64,000 bases of DNA from Mesostigma viride (lineage: Eukaryota > Streptophyta > Mesostigmatophyceae > Mesostigmatales > Mesostigmataceae), in assembly GCA_009746045.1 (NCBI GenBank), contig RPFO01000240.1, positions 1,000,042 to 1,064,041 on the forward strand, in the 5' to 3' direction. Shown here in pieces: positions 21,155 through 32,040 of the stretch. Position 1 is the stretch's first letter, and every line of letters begins with the position of its first letter. Both the position numbers and the translations under genes were made by a program. The notes beneath the pieces are model-generated. The model was given only the letters and a program-made list of their open reading frames with translations, did no database searches and was not told the origin of the DNA.

Positions 21155-21359
21155 TTGGTGAGCTATGCTCATTTTATCTATGACTAACCTGCTGAGCGGA
21201 GAATGCAACGCCGTATAGCACCAAAAGAAAAAATAATTTTAGAAAAATATTTTTGTGCTGGCACCCGTACCCCAGCCACCCAGGTAGGGGTTGGCTGGAG
21301 AGGTGGTTGCTATAAAAGGTGGGCTTCCATTCTAGGGAAGCAGGTTGTTTCTTTTGCCT
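21155..21359 (+). repeat. A1 repeat of the DIRS element
   Basis: These 205 bp are matched by 26048-26252. The repeat holds TTGCTATAAAAGG (TATA-like, near 21311) about 115 bp before the ORF1 ATG, so it probably contains the promoter. Confidence 0.85.
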
Positions 21360-21427
21360 GAGAACCTCACGTGACCACATCACAAAAAACAAAACGCAAG
21401 ATAACACATCAAGCAGTATAACCCACC

Positions 21428-22530
21428 ATGACCACAGTGACAGCCCCAGACCGGAATTTCCTAGCGAAACTCAAGCAGGCAGCCAAGGAGGGATGCACCC
21501 CAAAGGAGGCCGCCACTGCGGTCCAGAAGATCCTGGGGGAGGGGAACTGGCTAGAGCGGATCCAGAAGCTCACTCCGGGGCGTGCCAAGAACGTCATGGA
21601 CGTACTGGAGGAAAGGGGGTTTGTCAGCGACTGGGATGGGGAGGAGGCCCTGGCCGATGTGCTAGCAGCGCAACTGGGGGAGGCTATTGCGGAGCCGGAC
21701 CCACCAGTGTCAGCAGGTGCGGTGGGAACGGGGGGTGTTCCCCCTTCGGCAGGTGGAAGCGGAGGGGCGGGGCATGGTGGAGCGGGCGCTGGGGAGGACG
21801 ATGGCGCTCCTGGGGCGATCGACCAGGCTGTGGCGGACCTGGACCGAAACCTAGGTCGGCTGCTGGGGACCGAGACGGGCTATGCAACGCCAGCTGGAGG
21901 GCTTCCATCCCGGCCGGGCAACGCCCGCACTGGCGGCGATATTGGCGACCTCATATCGGCCATGTCGAAGCTGCTGGACCAGGCAAAGACCCCAGCAGCT
22001 GCAAGCCCAGCCGCAGCGACGACTGCTGGCAGGCTGGCGCGCACGAAGGGGGTGGCGCTGAGTGGGCATGCAGTGCCGGTGCTGGTGAGCAACATGCTGG
22101 AGGCGGTGCTGCCGGGAATGCTGGACTACGCGGAGAGCGTGGGGGGGAAGTCCATCCGTGCATCGTTAATGCTGACGATGCACGGCAGCTCAGCCAGCGG
22201 GGAGAGGCGGATGCTGCTCCTGCAGATGGCAGGAATTCTGGACACGATGGTGACAGAATTTGGCTACTGGGCCACGCCACGCTCCGAAGTAATTCTGGAG
22301 CTGGCAGCAGCCGAGTACCTGGCAAAGCTGATCACGGCATGCCAGCTGGTGGATGTGGGGTCGACGGGTGGAAGGGGACGCCGTCGGCAATGCTGCCATT
22401 CCAGGAGGGTGGAGCAATGCTGGCGTCTCCGGCGGTGCGGGCGGCGATGAGCATGGGGAAGCTGCAGCACAAGCTGGAGCAGGGTCCCGGCAAGAAGGGG
22501 CAGGGCGGCCCGTCCAACAACAACAAGTGA
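21428..22530 (+). pseudogene. DIRS ORF1, gag-like protein with one frameshift
   Basis: The ATG at 21428 sits in a favourable context (CCACCATGACC) after the A1 repeat. The first frame gives about 310 sensible codons: an N-terminal helical part (TAPDRNFLAKLKQAAKEG), a Gly/Ala-rich linker, then a conserved-looking segment (LEAVLPGMLDYAESVGG ... LLLQMAGILDTMVTEFG). Near 22360 the plausible protein passes to another frame ending TGA at 22530 (KLQHKLEQGPGKKGQGG). ORF1 of DIRS elements is thought to be the structural gag analogue; I see no zinc knuckle. The shift may be a sequencing indel or true decay. Confidence 0.65.
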
Positions 22531-22622
22531 GGGAGCGGTGCCTTCTTCCACTACCTCTTCCAGCACCCCTGCCACCTCGTGACTGGTGGCAGCAGGTACG
22601 CTCAGGCCGTAGGCGCGATAGG

Positions 22623-25600
22623 ATGAGTCGGGCTTTTAATGCTCGCACACTAGCCTGTCAGACGGTTAGGGCGTTAAACTGGATGGGGGGGGGGGGCGAG
22701 ACCCGCCTGCTGTAGATTCAGCCCGTGTGCCCGGGCCTCTGCAGCAGGCGGCCCTAGATGGGATCGATGATGCTTGCAGGTCCTTTGTCCGCCGGAACGG
22801 TGGTTCCGTAGCGGCAATGGCAGGATCTGTAGTGGATGGGGGTGAATATGCTGAAGGAGCCCCTTACGAACCGTTAGTGGCCGCACGCTTGGCTTTGCCT
22901 GGTCCGGGGGAAGGTGGCCAAGTGGATGTGCTGAACTTACTACCCCCCTCTTGGGGAGCAATTTTGAATGATGAGAGTAGGATGGTACGGACGCTGAGCC
23001 CAGCAGAGCGGATCTTGCAGAAGTCGATGCGGATCTCGCGGGGGTGTAGCATGGAGGAGTTCGCGCGGGTTTGCACGGTGTGTGTGGAGAGGGGGATTTT
23101 GGGTGGATTTTTTGAGGAGGAGCCGCCTATGGTGAACGGTACTTTGGGGTCGGAAAGCCCGACGGCCGTATACGGCTGATTGTGGACAACCGGCGTGGCA
23201 ACATGCCACTACCAGATCCTATGCCCGCTTTTTTACCACACCTTGGCGTGATTTGCGATTTGCCCACGCGCGCTGGGGAGGATGTTTTTGGGGGCGTATC
23301 AGATTTGGATTCGTACTACAACAGACTCCGCCTGCCAGTTTGGATGCGGCGGTACTGTGCGTGGATGCCGGTGTGGTCGGATCTGGTGGGCCTGAGTGGG
23401 GCTCGTCGGAAGGTGTGGCCGTGGATGTTGTGCTGGCCAATGGGCAACAAGCTGGCCGTCGCGGTGGCCCAGTGTGTGCATCAGTCTGTGTTGTACCGCT
23501 GTGGCCCCAAGCCGCCGTTGGAGGCTAGTCGTGGGCTGAGCATCAACATGTCCGCGCTGATCCTGGTGGCGGAGGCCAACGAGGCGGGGGAGACCGTCCG
23601 GCTGAGGCTGGAGGAGGACCCTGCTGCGCCCTTGGCGCCCTCGCCGTGCTTCGAATCTCGGCAGGATCTGGAAGGTATGCATGCTGTGACGATCGATGAC
23701 CTCCATTTCACCCACTGTGCGTCGGTGGATGGGGTGAATCAGCAGCTAGATCGTGTTCAGGCTGCCTACGCCGCTGTTGGGCTGGTGCAGAAGTCTGACA
23801 AGGTGGTACGGGCGACAGCAGAGCAGACTGGTGTGCAGGCGGTGGGGGTCATTCACCAAAGGGATGGTGACGTGGTGCCTGTTCCTGAGCGTGTGGTGGC
23901 AGTTATCGCCGCTACTCATAGAATCTTAGATCGCGGGTTTACATACTACCGCGAACTTAGTTCTGTGCTTGGGAAGTGGGTGTGGATGCATCTGCTGTGC
24001 CGCCCCATGCTTTCGGTGTGGTCTGAGACGTACCGGCTGCTAGCAGCCATGAATGCCTCCCTGCCTGGGCGCCGCTGGCGCCTCCCTGCGGGGGCCCGCC
24101 AGGAGCTTCAGGCGGCGATCGACCTGGCCCCCTTTTTGAGGGCGGCCAGGGCCCGGCCCCTTTCTGACCGGGTCGTCGCAAGTGATGCGAGCGGCTCCGG
24201 CGGTGGGGTGGTCTACAGGGACCTGCCTGGGGCCGATTGTGCCCGGCTGGCGACCCGGCGCGAAGCGCGGGGGTGGCGGACGACAGCTTTAACGTCTGGG
24301 GAGGACTGGGACCTGGAGCGCATGGAGGAGGGGGACTACAGCCTGCTGGATAGTGGCCACTGGCGTACGGCACTGTCCTACCGGTGGCGGGGGCAGCCTA
24401 ACCACATCAACGTCAAGGAGGCGATTGCTGCGACACAGGGGGTCGAGTGGTCGTGCCGGACCAAGGCGTGTCGGGGTAAGCGAGTCGTCCGGCTCGTAGA
24501 CTCCAGTGCTGTGGTGGGGGCGTTTGTCAGAGGGCGGTCGTCTTCCTACCGTCTCAACCAGCTGGTTCGGCGCTACTGCGCTCTGTCACTGGCTGGCGAC
24601 ATGCAGAGCCACTGGGTCTGGGTGGCTACCGACCACAACCCAGCTGACAAGGCCAGTCGGCGTGGCGCTTGGGTTCCTGACTTGACCCGGTGTGGTGACG
24701 TGCATCCCAACCCTGGGCCTGAGGGGGCGCGACGCCCTCGGGACTTGGCACTTTTGGAGGGCACAGTCAACCCTGTGTCTACCTTGCCAGCGTACCGGCG
24801 TGCGGCGGCTGTCTACGTGGCGTGGGCGCCACCTGGCCCTGTCGACCCAGCTGACGCGGAAGCCATTTTCTGTGAGTGGATTTCTGCTGTCTACCATGCC
24901 AGAGGCGGGCGGGGGCGTACCTTATGCCAGCATGCCAAGGCCTGTCTGCACCTGTACTACCCCGACATTGTTCGGAATTGGGTACTGGCGGACCGCCTGC
25001 TAGCAGGTTGGCAGCGGCTTGTTCCGGCTGTCAGCCCTCCGCCTATGCCCTGGCGCCTTTGCTATTTCACTGCCCTGTTGCTAGTTTCACGTCGACAGGT
25101 GCATTTGAGTGCGTTGATTATTATTGCTTTCCAGCAGTATTTACGCATTAGCGAGGCGCTAGGGCTGCGGGTTCGGGATGTGGCTCATCCCGGCCACCCC
25201 CTTCTCGAGCCAGGGCCCATGGTCGGTGCCCTTGTGCTGCGCAACCCCAAAACTGCGCAGGGGGCGGCCCAGCACGTCCTCGTCCGGGATCCACTTTCTT
25301 TGTGGCTCCTGCGACGTCTGACGGCTGGCCAGCCCCCGGATGCACTCCTCTTTCGGGGCTTAACGTACAGCCAGGCTAGGCAGCAGTGGGAGGCTGTGCA
25401 GGCCCGCATGGGCATCCCAGGGATGTTTTCTTTTCACAGCCTCCGGCATGGGGGGGCGACGCACGACGCCATCGCTGGCGAGTCGCCGGAGGCCATCCAG
25501 CTGCGCGGCCGGTGGGCTTCGGCCCTCTCGGTCACGCGCTACATTGGCCTCCACCGCAGCCTCCTGGGGCGCGACATCCCACCCGCCCTCTGGGCTCAGG

Positions 25601-25656
25601 CCCTGGGTTTTGACCCAGCGGCTTTCCGGCGCCACTTCGGTGGCGTCGAGTTTTGA
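22623..25656 (+). pseudogene. DIRS pol: RT, RNase H and tyrosine recombinase, with two frameshifts
   Basis: The ATG at 22623 opens MSRAFNARTL; the frame shifts at a G12 tract (22685-22696) and again near 23120-23150, where GVGKPDGRIRLIVDNRRGN, a typical RT start, continues into the long frame to 25656. RT shows DLDSYYNRL, PMGNKLAVAVAQ and the catalytic pair as TIDDLHF (23692-23700). RNase H follows with VASDASGSGGG, NVKEAIAA, VRLVDSSAVV and DHNPADKASR. A 2A-like motif comes next. The recombinase has Arg in LRISEALGL, HSLRHGG (His codon 25435-25437), GRW, and the Tyr nucleophile in TRYIGLH (25540-25542). This enzyme would integrate a circular cDNA without target duplication. Confidence 0.88.
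24694..24720 (+). other. 2A-like motif GDVHPNPGP between RNase H and recombinase
   Basis: These nine in-frame codons lie just after the RNase H end (DHNPADKASR) and before the recombinase part. They match the ribosome-skipping 2A core D-V/I-E-x-NPGP except that Glu is His. Similar GDVHPNPGP strings are known near endonuclease domains of some non-LTR retrotransposons. If active, it would release RT-RNase H from the recombinase during translation. Confidence 0.55.
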
Positions 25657-25850
25657 CGTCCTCCTGTTTTATCTCTCGTCTTTTAGCTATCAACTGACCT
25701 CACCCTTGTGTGGGAGGTCAGGGGGGAAATGGTTTAACTAACCCGAGGGTGAACCTGGGTTGGGACAAAGTACCCCCATAGCTAGGTAGTTTAAGTTTTC
25801 TTTTTTGCATGTCCTACGTATTTTCGGCTGTTAGCCATGTAAGGAGATGT
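25657..25850 (+). other. DIRS 3' untranslated region with shared GGTTGGGACA motif
   Basis: No gene. It contains GGGTTGGGACAAAGTACCCC (25757-25776), nearly the same motif as in the gypsy 3' regions at 12297, 26483 and 26792. Confidence 0.6.
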
Positions 25851-26047
25851 GGGTAGAGCAGGGGCACAGCTGCTGTGGGCTGGCCCTGCACATTCACATA
25901 GTGTGCTCACCCTAGCATACAGATGGCCGTGTTGCCATCTGGTAGACATGTCTGTGTTATTCCACCGTAAAGAGCTAGCACACATATTGTAATAAATTTG
26001 ATGTTTTGTGGTGATGCATGCAAAGCAAGGCAAGGCCAGAAATGGAT
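25851..26047 (+). repeat. B1 repeat of the DIRS element
   Basis: These 197 bp are matched by 26277-26473 and directly abut A2. They contain GTTATTCCACCG and AATAAATTTG near the end; the latter could act in 3'-end formation. Confidence 0.85.
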
Positions 26048-26252
26048 TTGGTGAGCTATGCTCATTTTATCTATGACTAACCTGCTGAGCGGAGAATGCA
26101 ACGCCGTATAGCACCAAAAGAAAAAATAATTTTAGAAAAATATTTTTGTGCTGGCACCCGTACCCCAGCCACCCAGGTAGGGGTTGGCTGGAGAGGTGGT
26201 TGCTATAAAAGGTGGGCTTCCATTCTAGGGAAGCAGGTTGTTTCTTTTGCCT
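26048..26252 (+). repeat. A2 repeat of the DIRS element
   Basis: This is the 205-bp copy of A1, lying between B1 and B2 as expected for split direct repeats. I found no difference from A1 by eye. Confidence 0.85.
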
Positions 26253-26276
26253 CCCACCCGCCCACCCTGGCAACAG

Positions 26277-26473
26277 GGGTAGAGCAGGGGCACAGCTGCT
26301 GTGGGCTGGCCCTGCACATTCACATAGTGTGCTCACCCTAGCATTCAGATGGCCGTGTTGCCATCTGGTAGACATGTCTGTGTTATTCCACCGTAAAGAG
26401 CTAGCACACATATTGTAATAAATTTGATGTTTTGTGGTGATGCATGCAAAGCAAAGCAAGGCCAGAAATGGAT
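26277..26473 (+). repeat. B2 repeat of the DIRS element
   Basis: This 197-bp copy of B1 marks the right end of the element. It differs from B1 at about two positions (for example GCAAAGCAAGG against GCAAGGCAAGG). Confidence 0.85.
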
Positions 26474-26900
26474 GCTACGCTACTATAAGAGTACTATGTC
26501 CCAACCCCGGTTCACCCGCGGGTTAGTATTACCAATTCCTCTAGAGGTTGATACACAGGACCAACCCTGACGTAGTAGCATGAAACAGGATGACAGGATC
26601 ATTCCGCCATCCGTCATAAAACTCTCACAACCATCTCAGCGACCGCCGTTGTTGACGCGCCGATCCACTGGAACCACCTTAGGGGGCGCCACCGCGTGCC
26701 CTATCCCATCCACATAATAATGCACAGTCCATGTAATCCCGCGCAACCAGTCCTGAGGTCCTGAGCAGCCTCAAACTTGATGAAATGTTGACCATAGGGG
26801 TACTATGTCCCAGCCCTTGTGCACCAACGGGCCAGTGAAACCATGTCCCCCCAGACTTGCCACGCAAGGGCAACTCTTTATATAGCCAATCGGGACTGTC
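26474..26900 (-). other. Continuation of the G2 3' region (minus strand)
   Basis: On the minus strand this matches the 3' region of G0 at about 12240-12340 (CCTTGCGTGGC, GGCCCGTTGG, GGGACATAGTACCCCTATGG). It is the part of G2 to the right of the DIRS insertion. The shared motif occurs twice (26483-26512 and 26792-26820). A TATATAAAG stretch is at 26878-26886 on the minus strand. I could not identify an ORF3 homologue. Confidence 0.55.
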
Positions 26901-28100
26901 AGCAGGAGGGAATATTTTTCATGCATACAACTTGATGATCCGGCCGACGAGGTGGCCAGTCATGTATCCCGTCCAGCCGAAACCCAGCCTTACAGCGCGA
27001 CTGATGCGCGTAATCACATGACGATTAAGAAGTACTACTAGCGTCGACGACGGTGAGGCACATCATGCAGTGCAGGCCCCATGCTCAGAAGCGAGGGCGT
27101 GCACCAGAAGAATCTGATCCATCGCCTCACTACCGACAGCTGTACGCGTCCTCAATTACAGGCGCGCCGTGAGCCAACCGACCATGCAACGTGGCCGTCC
27201 CTGGCCGCCGCTGGAGTGGCTGTATAGCGGGGGAAGCCCTAGCGTGGCCGCTAGAGTGCGCCTCCCCTGCACCTGCGAACGCATGCAGGTGCCCGCAAGG
27301 CCCTAGTGTGTCCACTAGAGTGCGCCCCGCCGTCTCTATCCAGCGCACGAAACAGGCAAAGTCGATCAACACCGGAAACTTGGATAATATGGCACGTTAA
27401 GTGCCCAAAACTAGCAGGCCGGGCCCCAGCGTGTCCACTGGAGTGCGCCCTGCCAACTCCTCCACGAAGCTGCAGTAGTTTAGGCACAACACCACTCCGG
27501 CCGACGTGCATAGACCGGAGCAGTCGCCGGTCCCCGCATTCCTTACTGCCAATGTGCCTGAAATCCACCGCAAGCGGGGGAAAACTCCTCAGCTCGCAGT
27601 CACACCCTCCGTGACACTTGCACAGCAAGAGCACGGTTGATGTTTGCGCAGGCCCATATGCATTTGATGCTCGAGGCCGCCGACGTGGACTGCATAGCGC
27701 CCGCAATGCCCGCACTTATACAATGCACTGGACAGGTCGGGGAGTGACACGCCTTGCAGGAACTGTCGTATCAGTAACGTTGCCCCTGCAAGACACCGTG
27801 CTGCTCATGGAGTAGTAGGGCCGAAGCAACCCCGCAGTCCCAAACAAGAGCTCCTCGGGCTCGATCGCGCCCAGCACACAGGTGGTCAAGCACATACATG
27901 CAGCGATCGTGGACCGGGGTCAATGCCGCGCACGACCGATCACCGCCTGTCCACCCCGCTTGACTGTCTTGCCCAGGATCCCCATTCCCGCAACAAAAAC
28001 ACGCCACTATGTATGCAGTCCCCACCGCGCATCGCCACATCCCCCACTCGAAGCTTGAAGGCCTCTCACCACCCCTGTACCAGTGCATGGTCATGGGGTA
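26901..28100. other. GC-rich stretch, no recognised gene
   Basis: No domain is recognisable on either strand. An imperfect 22-base motif, AGYGTGKCCRCTNGAGTGCGCC, occurs three times (about 27241, 27304, 27428); on the minus strand each encodes AHSSGH in an open frame of 154 codons (27251-27715) that also holds CKCHGGCDC. This could be a degenerate G2 ORF or chance. Confidence 0.35.
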
Positions 28101-28985
28101 TAGTACATTTGGGTGGTTTTACCGGATTAGGATACATTTGCACGGCTTCAAATGTATCCTAAATGCACCATTGGCAAACATGGTTTCTGGACATGGTTGA
28201 TATCATTCATATGTTTGGCAAGCATGATATGATCATGCTTGCCAAATATGTTCTCTCTTTTCATATTTCACACATATATTATCGGCCTCGGCGTGCCACG
28301 CTTCCACGTTTGTTGTCTCTTTTCATGTATTGTAAATATGATCAATAAAATTCCAAACATGACCATGTTGGAGACTTCAAGTGGAGCATCATGATTACTG
28401 TTTTCACTAATACGTAACCCATGGTTCATGTTAACATGGCATAATGAGCAATCCTATTGACCCCATGACTAATTATGGTGAAGTTAATAAAGTTACATCG
28501 TGGCACGTCACTATAGCATCAAGTTGCATCATTGTGCATAAAGTAGTTTAGCACTGAGTTGGCATGCCAACACCAGGTACACTAAATAAATTAAAACCAG
28601 AATTGATAAACAACCCAGTATCCAAATACAGTATCCATATATATGCAGGTCGTACTACAGGTACAGCCACGGCTGCCACGCGGCTTCTGCAGCGATCACG
28701 CTCTTTCTCCTAGACAATTGCTCTACTGGTCCCTACAGGTCGGTCGACTTGGACCATGATGCGTCAAGAACAGTTAATTGACCAACTTAAACAAGATGTT
28801 TGTCTACATGCAGCTGTCTGCACCTAACTAACGCGAAACCGCGTGCTACCAAATATAGGGGGAAATGCATGAGTAACACATGTCAACGCACAACCGGTGG
28901 TAATCACGCGATACCAACCGCGGCAACAGTGGTGTGAACATAGCGGGCACTGCCATGCAAAAAAGCACCAGCAGCGGCATCAGTA
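28101..28985. other. AT-richer non-coding stretch with two short hairpins
   Basis: I see no gene. Two inverted repeats stand out: AGGATACATTTG ... CAAATGTATCCT (about 28128-28160) and CATATGTTTGGCAAGCATGA with its complement (about 28207-28252). Either could be a small foldback element; neither has clear target duplications. Confidence 0.4.
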
Positions 28986-29335
28986 GCAAATTGTAGTAGC
29001 GGAACAATAGCCACTACATCAATGCAACAACACATCAGCCCAGCAACACAGCAGCAGCATGACCGTAGCACAGCAGCAGCACAACTGTACTAAGCACATC
29101 AACACGGCCGCATAGCAGGAGCACAAGTCAGCACAGCAGCAACTTAGTATGCCGATTCCTGAATTTCCTATCAGTGGACTTTAGTCCATTGATAGGAAAT
29201 TCACGAATAGGCAGTACTAGCTCAGCAGCACGGCAGCAATGCAGCAGTGCATCAACACAGCAGCACGGCAGCAGCACGACAGCAATACATCAGCGGCACG
29301 GCAGCAATGCAGCAACATATCAGCACAACAGCACA
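28986..29335. repeat. CAG/GCA-rich low-complexity DNA (left of C3)
   Basis: Degenerate CAGCA and GGCAGCAA units fill this stretch. It continues beyond C3 at 47618-47700, which fits one low-complexity block split by the C3 insertion. It also contains a hairpin (about 29152-29213) with arms GAATTTCCTATCA and its complement. Confidence 0.7.
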
Positions 29336-29340
29336 ACAGC

Positions 29341-30033
29341 AGTTAACGCCAAGTGCATTGGCGTGATCCTGATTCGGCATATCTCTGCGATTCCAGCGGC
29401 ACCGGAACGAGGTCATTCCGACAAGTATCAAGAAAGTTATGGCGTTCCGACTTCCCGGTCGCGCGCGAGCGCGAGCCGGCTGTTCTTCTAAGTCGGACGT
29501 GAATATTTTGCCGACGACATATGGGGTCGACAGTAATTCCTGGGCTGACAGGAATTAGGTGCTGAACCTACGACGGTATTGGATTAATACGTCGTACGCA
29601 GGAAATAGGAGCCTTAACCTGTGGTCTGTTGGTACCGCAGGCTTAGTCCTGGACTTCTAGGTGCAGATGCAATAGTCACTGTGGACTGTGCTCTGTGGTC
29701 ACTGTACCTGTATAGCAGACCCACTGTATAGGAACTGGGCGCTGTACAGGTAGTGAATACTGTACCGGGGGTGTTATTACTGAGCAGGCCTCCTAGGCTG
29801 CTCAGGACCAGCAAGCACAGTGCACAAGTATATAAAGAATAGGCCAGTGCCAATTGGGCATCTCTTGCAAGCCCGCCTCACGTGTGTTGCCTTGACTTGG
29901 CAAACTCGTGTACAAGCCTCAAGTGTGTGAGCGCTGTAACATTATCCAATTTTAACAAAGCTCCGTTCCAACCACATTCACACATTGCTGCATTGCAACC
30001 ATATCCTATACATTGCGTTTAAAAACGTTAACT
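29341..30033 (+). repeat. 5' LTR of C3
   Basis: This begins AGTTAACGCC and ends AAAACGTTAACT. It holds AGTATATAAAGAATAGG near 29828, a likely TATA box about 200 bp before the LTR end. The bases following the LTR (CAAATTACAAACAG) do not look like a standard tRNA primer site. Confidence 0.9.
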
Positions 30034-30126
30034 CAAATTACAAACAGTCTCGACGGAACGGCCAGGAGGGTCGTTGCTGCTTGCTGCGTGCAGCGTTGAC
30101 GACGCGAGAAGCTCGTCAGGTGTCGA

Positions 30127-31050
30127 ATGGTGCAGGAAGAACAACGGAAGCAGAATTTCCGGTTTCCTCGGCAGTCTGCTGGTGGCTCCATTTCGCCTGA
30201 ATTGCGTCGTGTGGTTCGAGATTTATCTTTATTGCTTGCAGATCGTCCACCTGTTAATCGCAACTGTGTGCAATTCGTGGACGACCAGGTCGAGGATTGG
30301 GAGCGCATTCTGCAGCACGTCAGAACCATCGTCATTCCGGCACACCGGAACGTCGACGACATCGAGCAAGAGCTGCACGGTTTGGTCGGGATCCAGACTG
30401 TGATTACAGCCTTAGTTGACCGGGTGCGTGCGGAGTTGGCGGCCAGGCGAGGAGAAGCTGCGGAGCCAGCTGGTGCGGTGCGACGCGAGTTCGTGCAGGC
30501 AGCAGCGGGTGCGGGTGTACAACGTACGTTCGCAGGTGTAATCGGCGACGAGGGAGTTGCGGCGGGACCAGTTCGACGTGAGCGACGTGGGGCGGAGCGC
30601 TACAGGCGGCTGGCAGAGGTAGAGGCGGCTGCGGAAGCCATCACCGGAGGTCAGCGTGCGACACAAGTCGGCAGGATTCCGGAGCGAGGGAGAGTTCCTT
30701 TTCAGGAACTGCCCCAACCTCTTCGCGTTCGTGTGATGCGTTGGGAGGAGTTCGCCCCTCTGGGTTACGACAGTGACCTTGAGGTGGGAGCTGTGGGGGT
30801 CGCTGGTTTACGCGACGAGGAGCTTGGCGACCGCGAGGTGCCAAGATACAACCCGCGGGGTGGAAACGACGGGTTGTCACCTGTCTACTACACTAACGGT
30901 GACGACGCTGTCATCGCGGGCCGACAGCGGGCCGACGACGGCGCAGCGGGTAGCAGGGTGCCAGAGCTTATCGTTGTGAGCGACAGGGACAGTGACAGCG
31001 ACAAGGAGAACCAGGAAGCGCCCGCGGGTGACCGTGGTGGTCTTGACTGA
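30127..31050 (+). CDS. C3 ORF0, unknown 307-residue protein upstream of gag
   Basis: I do not recognise this protein. It has an ATG, lies between the 5' LTR and gag, and is open for 307 codons. The N-terminal third is probably helical (ELRRVVRDLSLLLADRP ... DVDDIEQELHGL), the middle is Arg/Ala-rich (RRERRGAERYRRLAEVEAAA), and the C terminus is acidic and Ser-rich (SDRDSDSDKENQEAP), a pattern common in nucleic-acid-binding or scaffolding proteins. It is in the same frame as gag, but stops intervene at 31048 and about 31132. GTAACA ... TTCTTGTTCAG right after the stop could be a short intron joining ORF0 to later sequence. C4 has no equivalent. Confidence 0.6.
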   Translation: MVQEEQRKQNFRFPRQSAGGSISPELRRVVRDLSLLLADRPPVNRNCVQFVDDQVEDWERILQHVRTIVIPAHRNVDDIEQELHGLVGIQTVITALVDRVRAELAARRGEAAEPAGAVRREFVQAAAGAGVQRTFAGVIGDEGVAAGPVRRERRGAERYRRLAEVEAAAEAITGGQRATQVGRIPERGRVPFQELPQPLRVRVMRWEEFAPLGYDSDLEVGAVGVAGLRDEELGDREVPRYNPRGGNDGLSPVYYTNGDDAVIAGRQRADDGAAGSRVPELIVVSDRDSDSDKENQEAPAGDRGGLD

Positions 31051-32040
31051 GTGGTAACACTTGTCATTTTCCTTTCTTGTTCAGAAGCTTATATTGCTTT
31101 AATTGCTGCTTGGCCACTTGGCTGGCTGTAGCAGATCTGAACAGGGGCCATCATGAGTGAGGGAGCTATTGACCAACGAGGGCGCGGTATCGGCTTTGAG
31201 CGGCGCGGCGCTGGGGTGGATGGACGCGATGGACGCGATGGACGCGATGGACGCGGTGGAGGCCAGGCGCTGGGAGACCAGGCTGCGCTGGCAGATGATC
31301 AGAGCCAAGGATCTCAGGGCGGTCAGAACGCGCCAGCTGCAGATCAAGCAGCACCTAGGCGGCCGACCGTGGCTGAGGGGTACGCGGTGCTAAGCCAGTT
31401 TCAGTCCATCAAGGACAATTGGCAGCCCCGGGACGCTGAGAGGATGTTAGAGGACATGAACTTGTACACGGACATCTACACCGGTGACAAGCTTCGCATC
31501 CTGGCGTCTAGTGCCTACATAAGGCAGTCGGCGAGGCGGCTGTTCAAGTTTGTCCAGGAGCGACACACAGCGGGGGACACCTGGACTGCGTTTATGACGC
31601 GACTCAGGGTGTTCCTGAGTGATAAGAGGACCATAGATGGTTCTCACCTGAAGCAAGAGTACCTGGACTACAAGCCCATCAAGGGGCAGCTAGTGGTCCA
31701 CGCCTTTGAAGACTTTGTCAAGCTGAGGGAGGACGCCATGGCCAAAGGGTTCTTCGTTGCAGATCGGATGGCCATGGGCGACTTTCTCAAGTCGCTGCAG
31801 CTGGATCCTGTCACGATGGACAACGTGACCATCCACATCCGCCAAGTCCATGGCTGGGCTGCGATGACAGACCAGCTGTATGAGTGTTTCAGCGGCAAGT
31901 ATGTAGGTGGTAAGCGCCCACGTCAAGGGGACGAGGAGGCAGCTGAACCTGCAGTTAAGTCCATGAGGGGATCGGGCCACGGGGGCCCAGCGTCCTCGAG
32001 GGGGCCTGAGACCTCTTCTAGGGGTCGAGGAAGGTCCAGG

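Larger units (their letters stand above)
21155..26473 (+). mobile_element. DIRS-order retrotransposon, PAT type, with split direct repeats
   Basis: The element carries A1 (21155-21359), ORFs, then B1 (25851-26047), A2 (26048-26252) and B2 (26277-26473). This A1-ORF-B1-A2-B2 pattern is diagnostic of PAT/Ngaro-type elements, which replicate through a circular form and integrate by tyrosine recombinase. The pol contains RT, RNase H and recombinase, and no aspartic protease or DDE integrase. It is inserted in the 3' region of G2. A repeats appear identical and B repeats differ at very few sites, so the insertion is recent. At least three frameshifts break the ORFs in this sequence. Confidence 0.88.

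Noticed and set aside
21319-22530. A separate 403-codon gene overlapping DIRS ORF1 from 21319
   Set aside because: Its first 340 codons are an out-of-frame shadow of ORF1; only the last 55 or so codons look real, as the shifted C terminus of ORF1.
27130-28100. Host gene in the GC-rich stretch
   Set aside because: Short overlapping frames on both strands, no domain, no splice pattern that makes a convincing protein.
29152-29213. CRISPR-like or regulatory hairpin near 29152
   Set aside because: It is a single inverted repeat in CAG-rich eukaryotic DNA with no spaced repeats; it is more like a short foldback relic.
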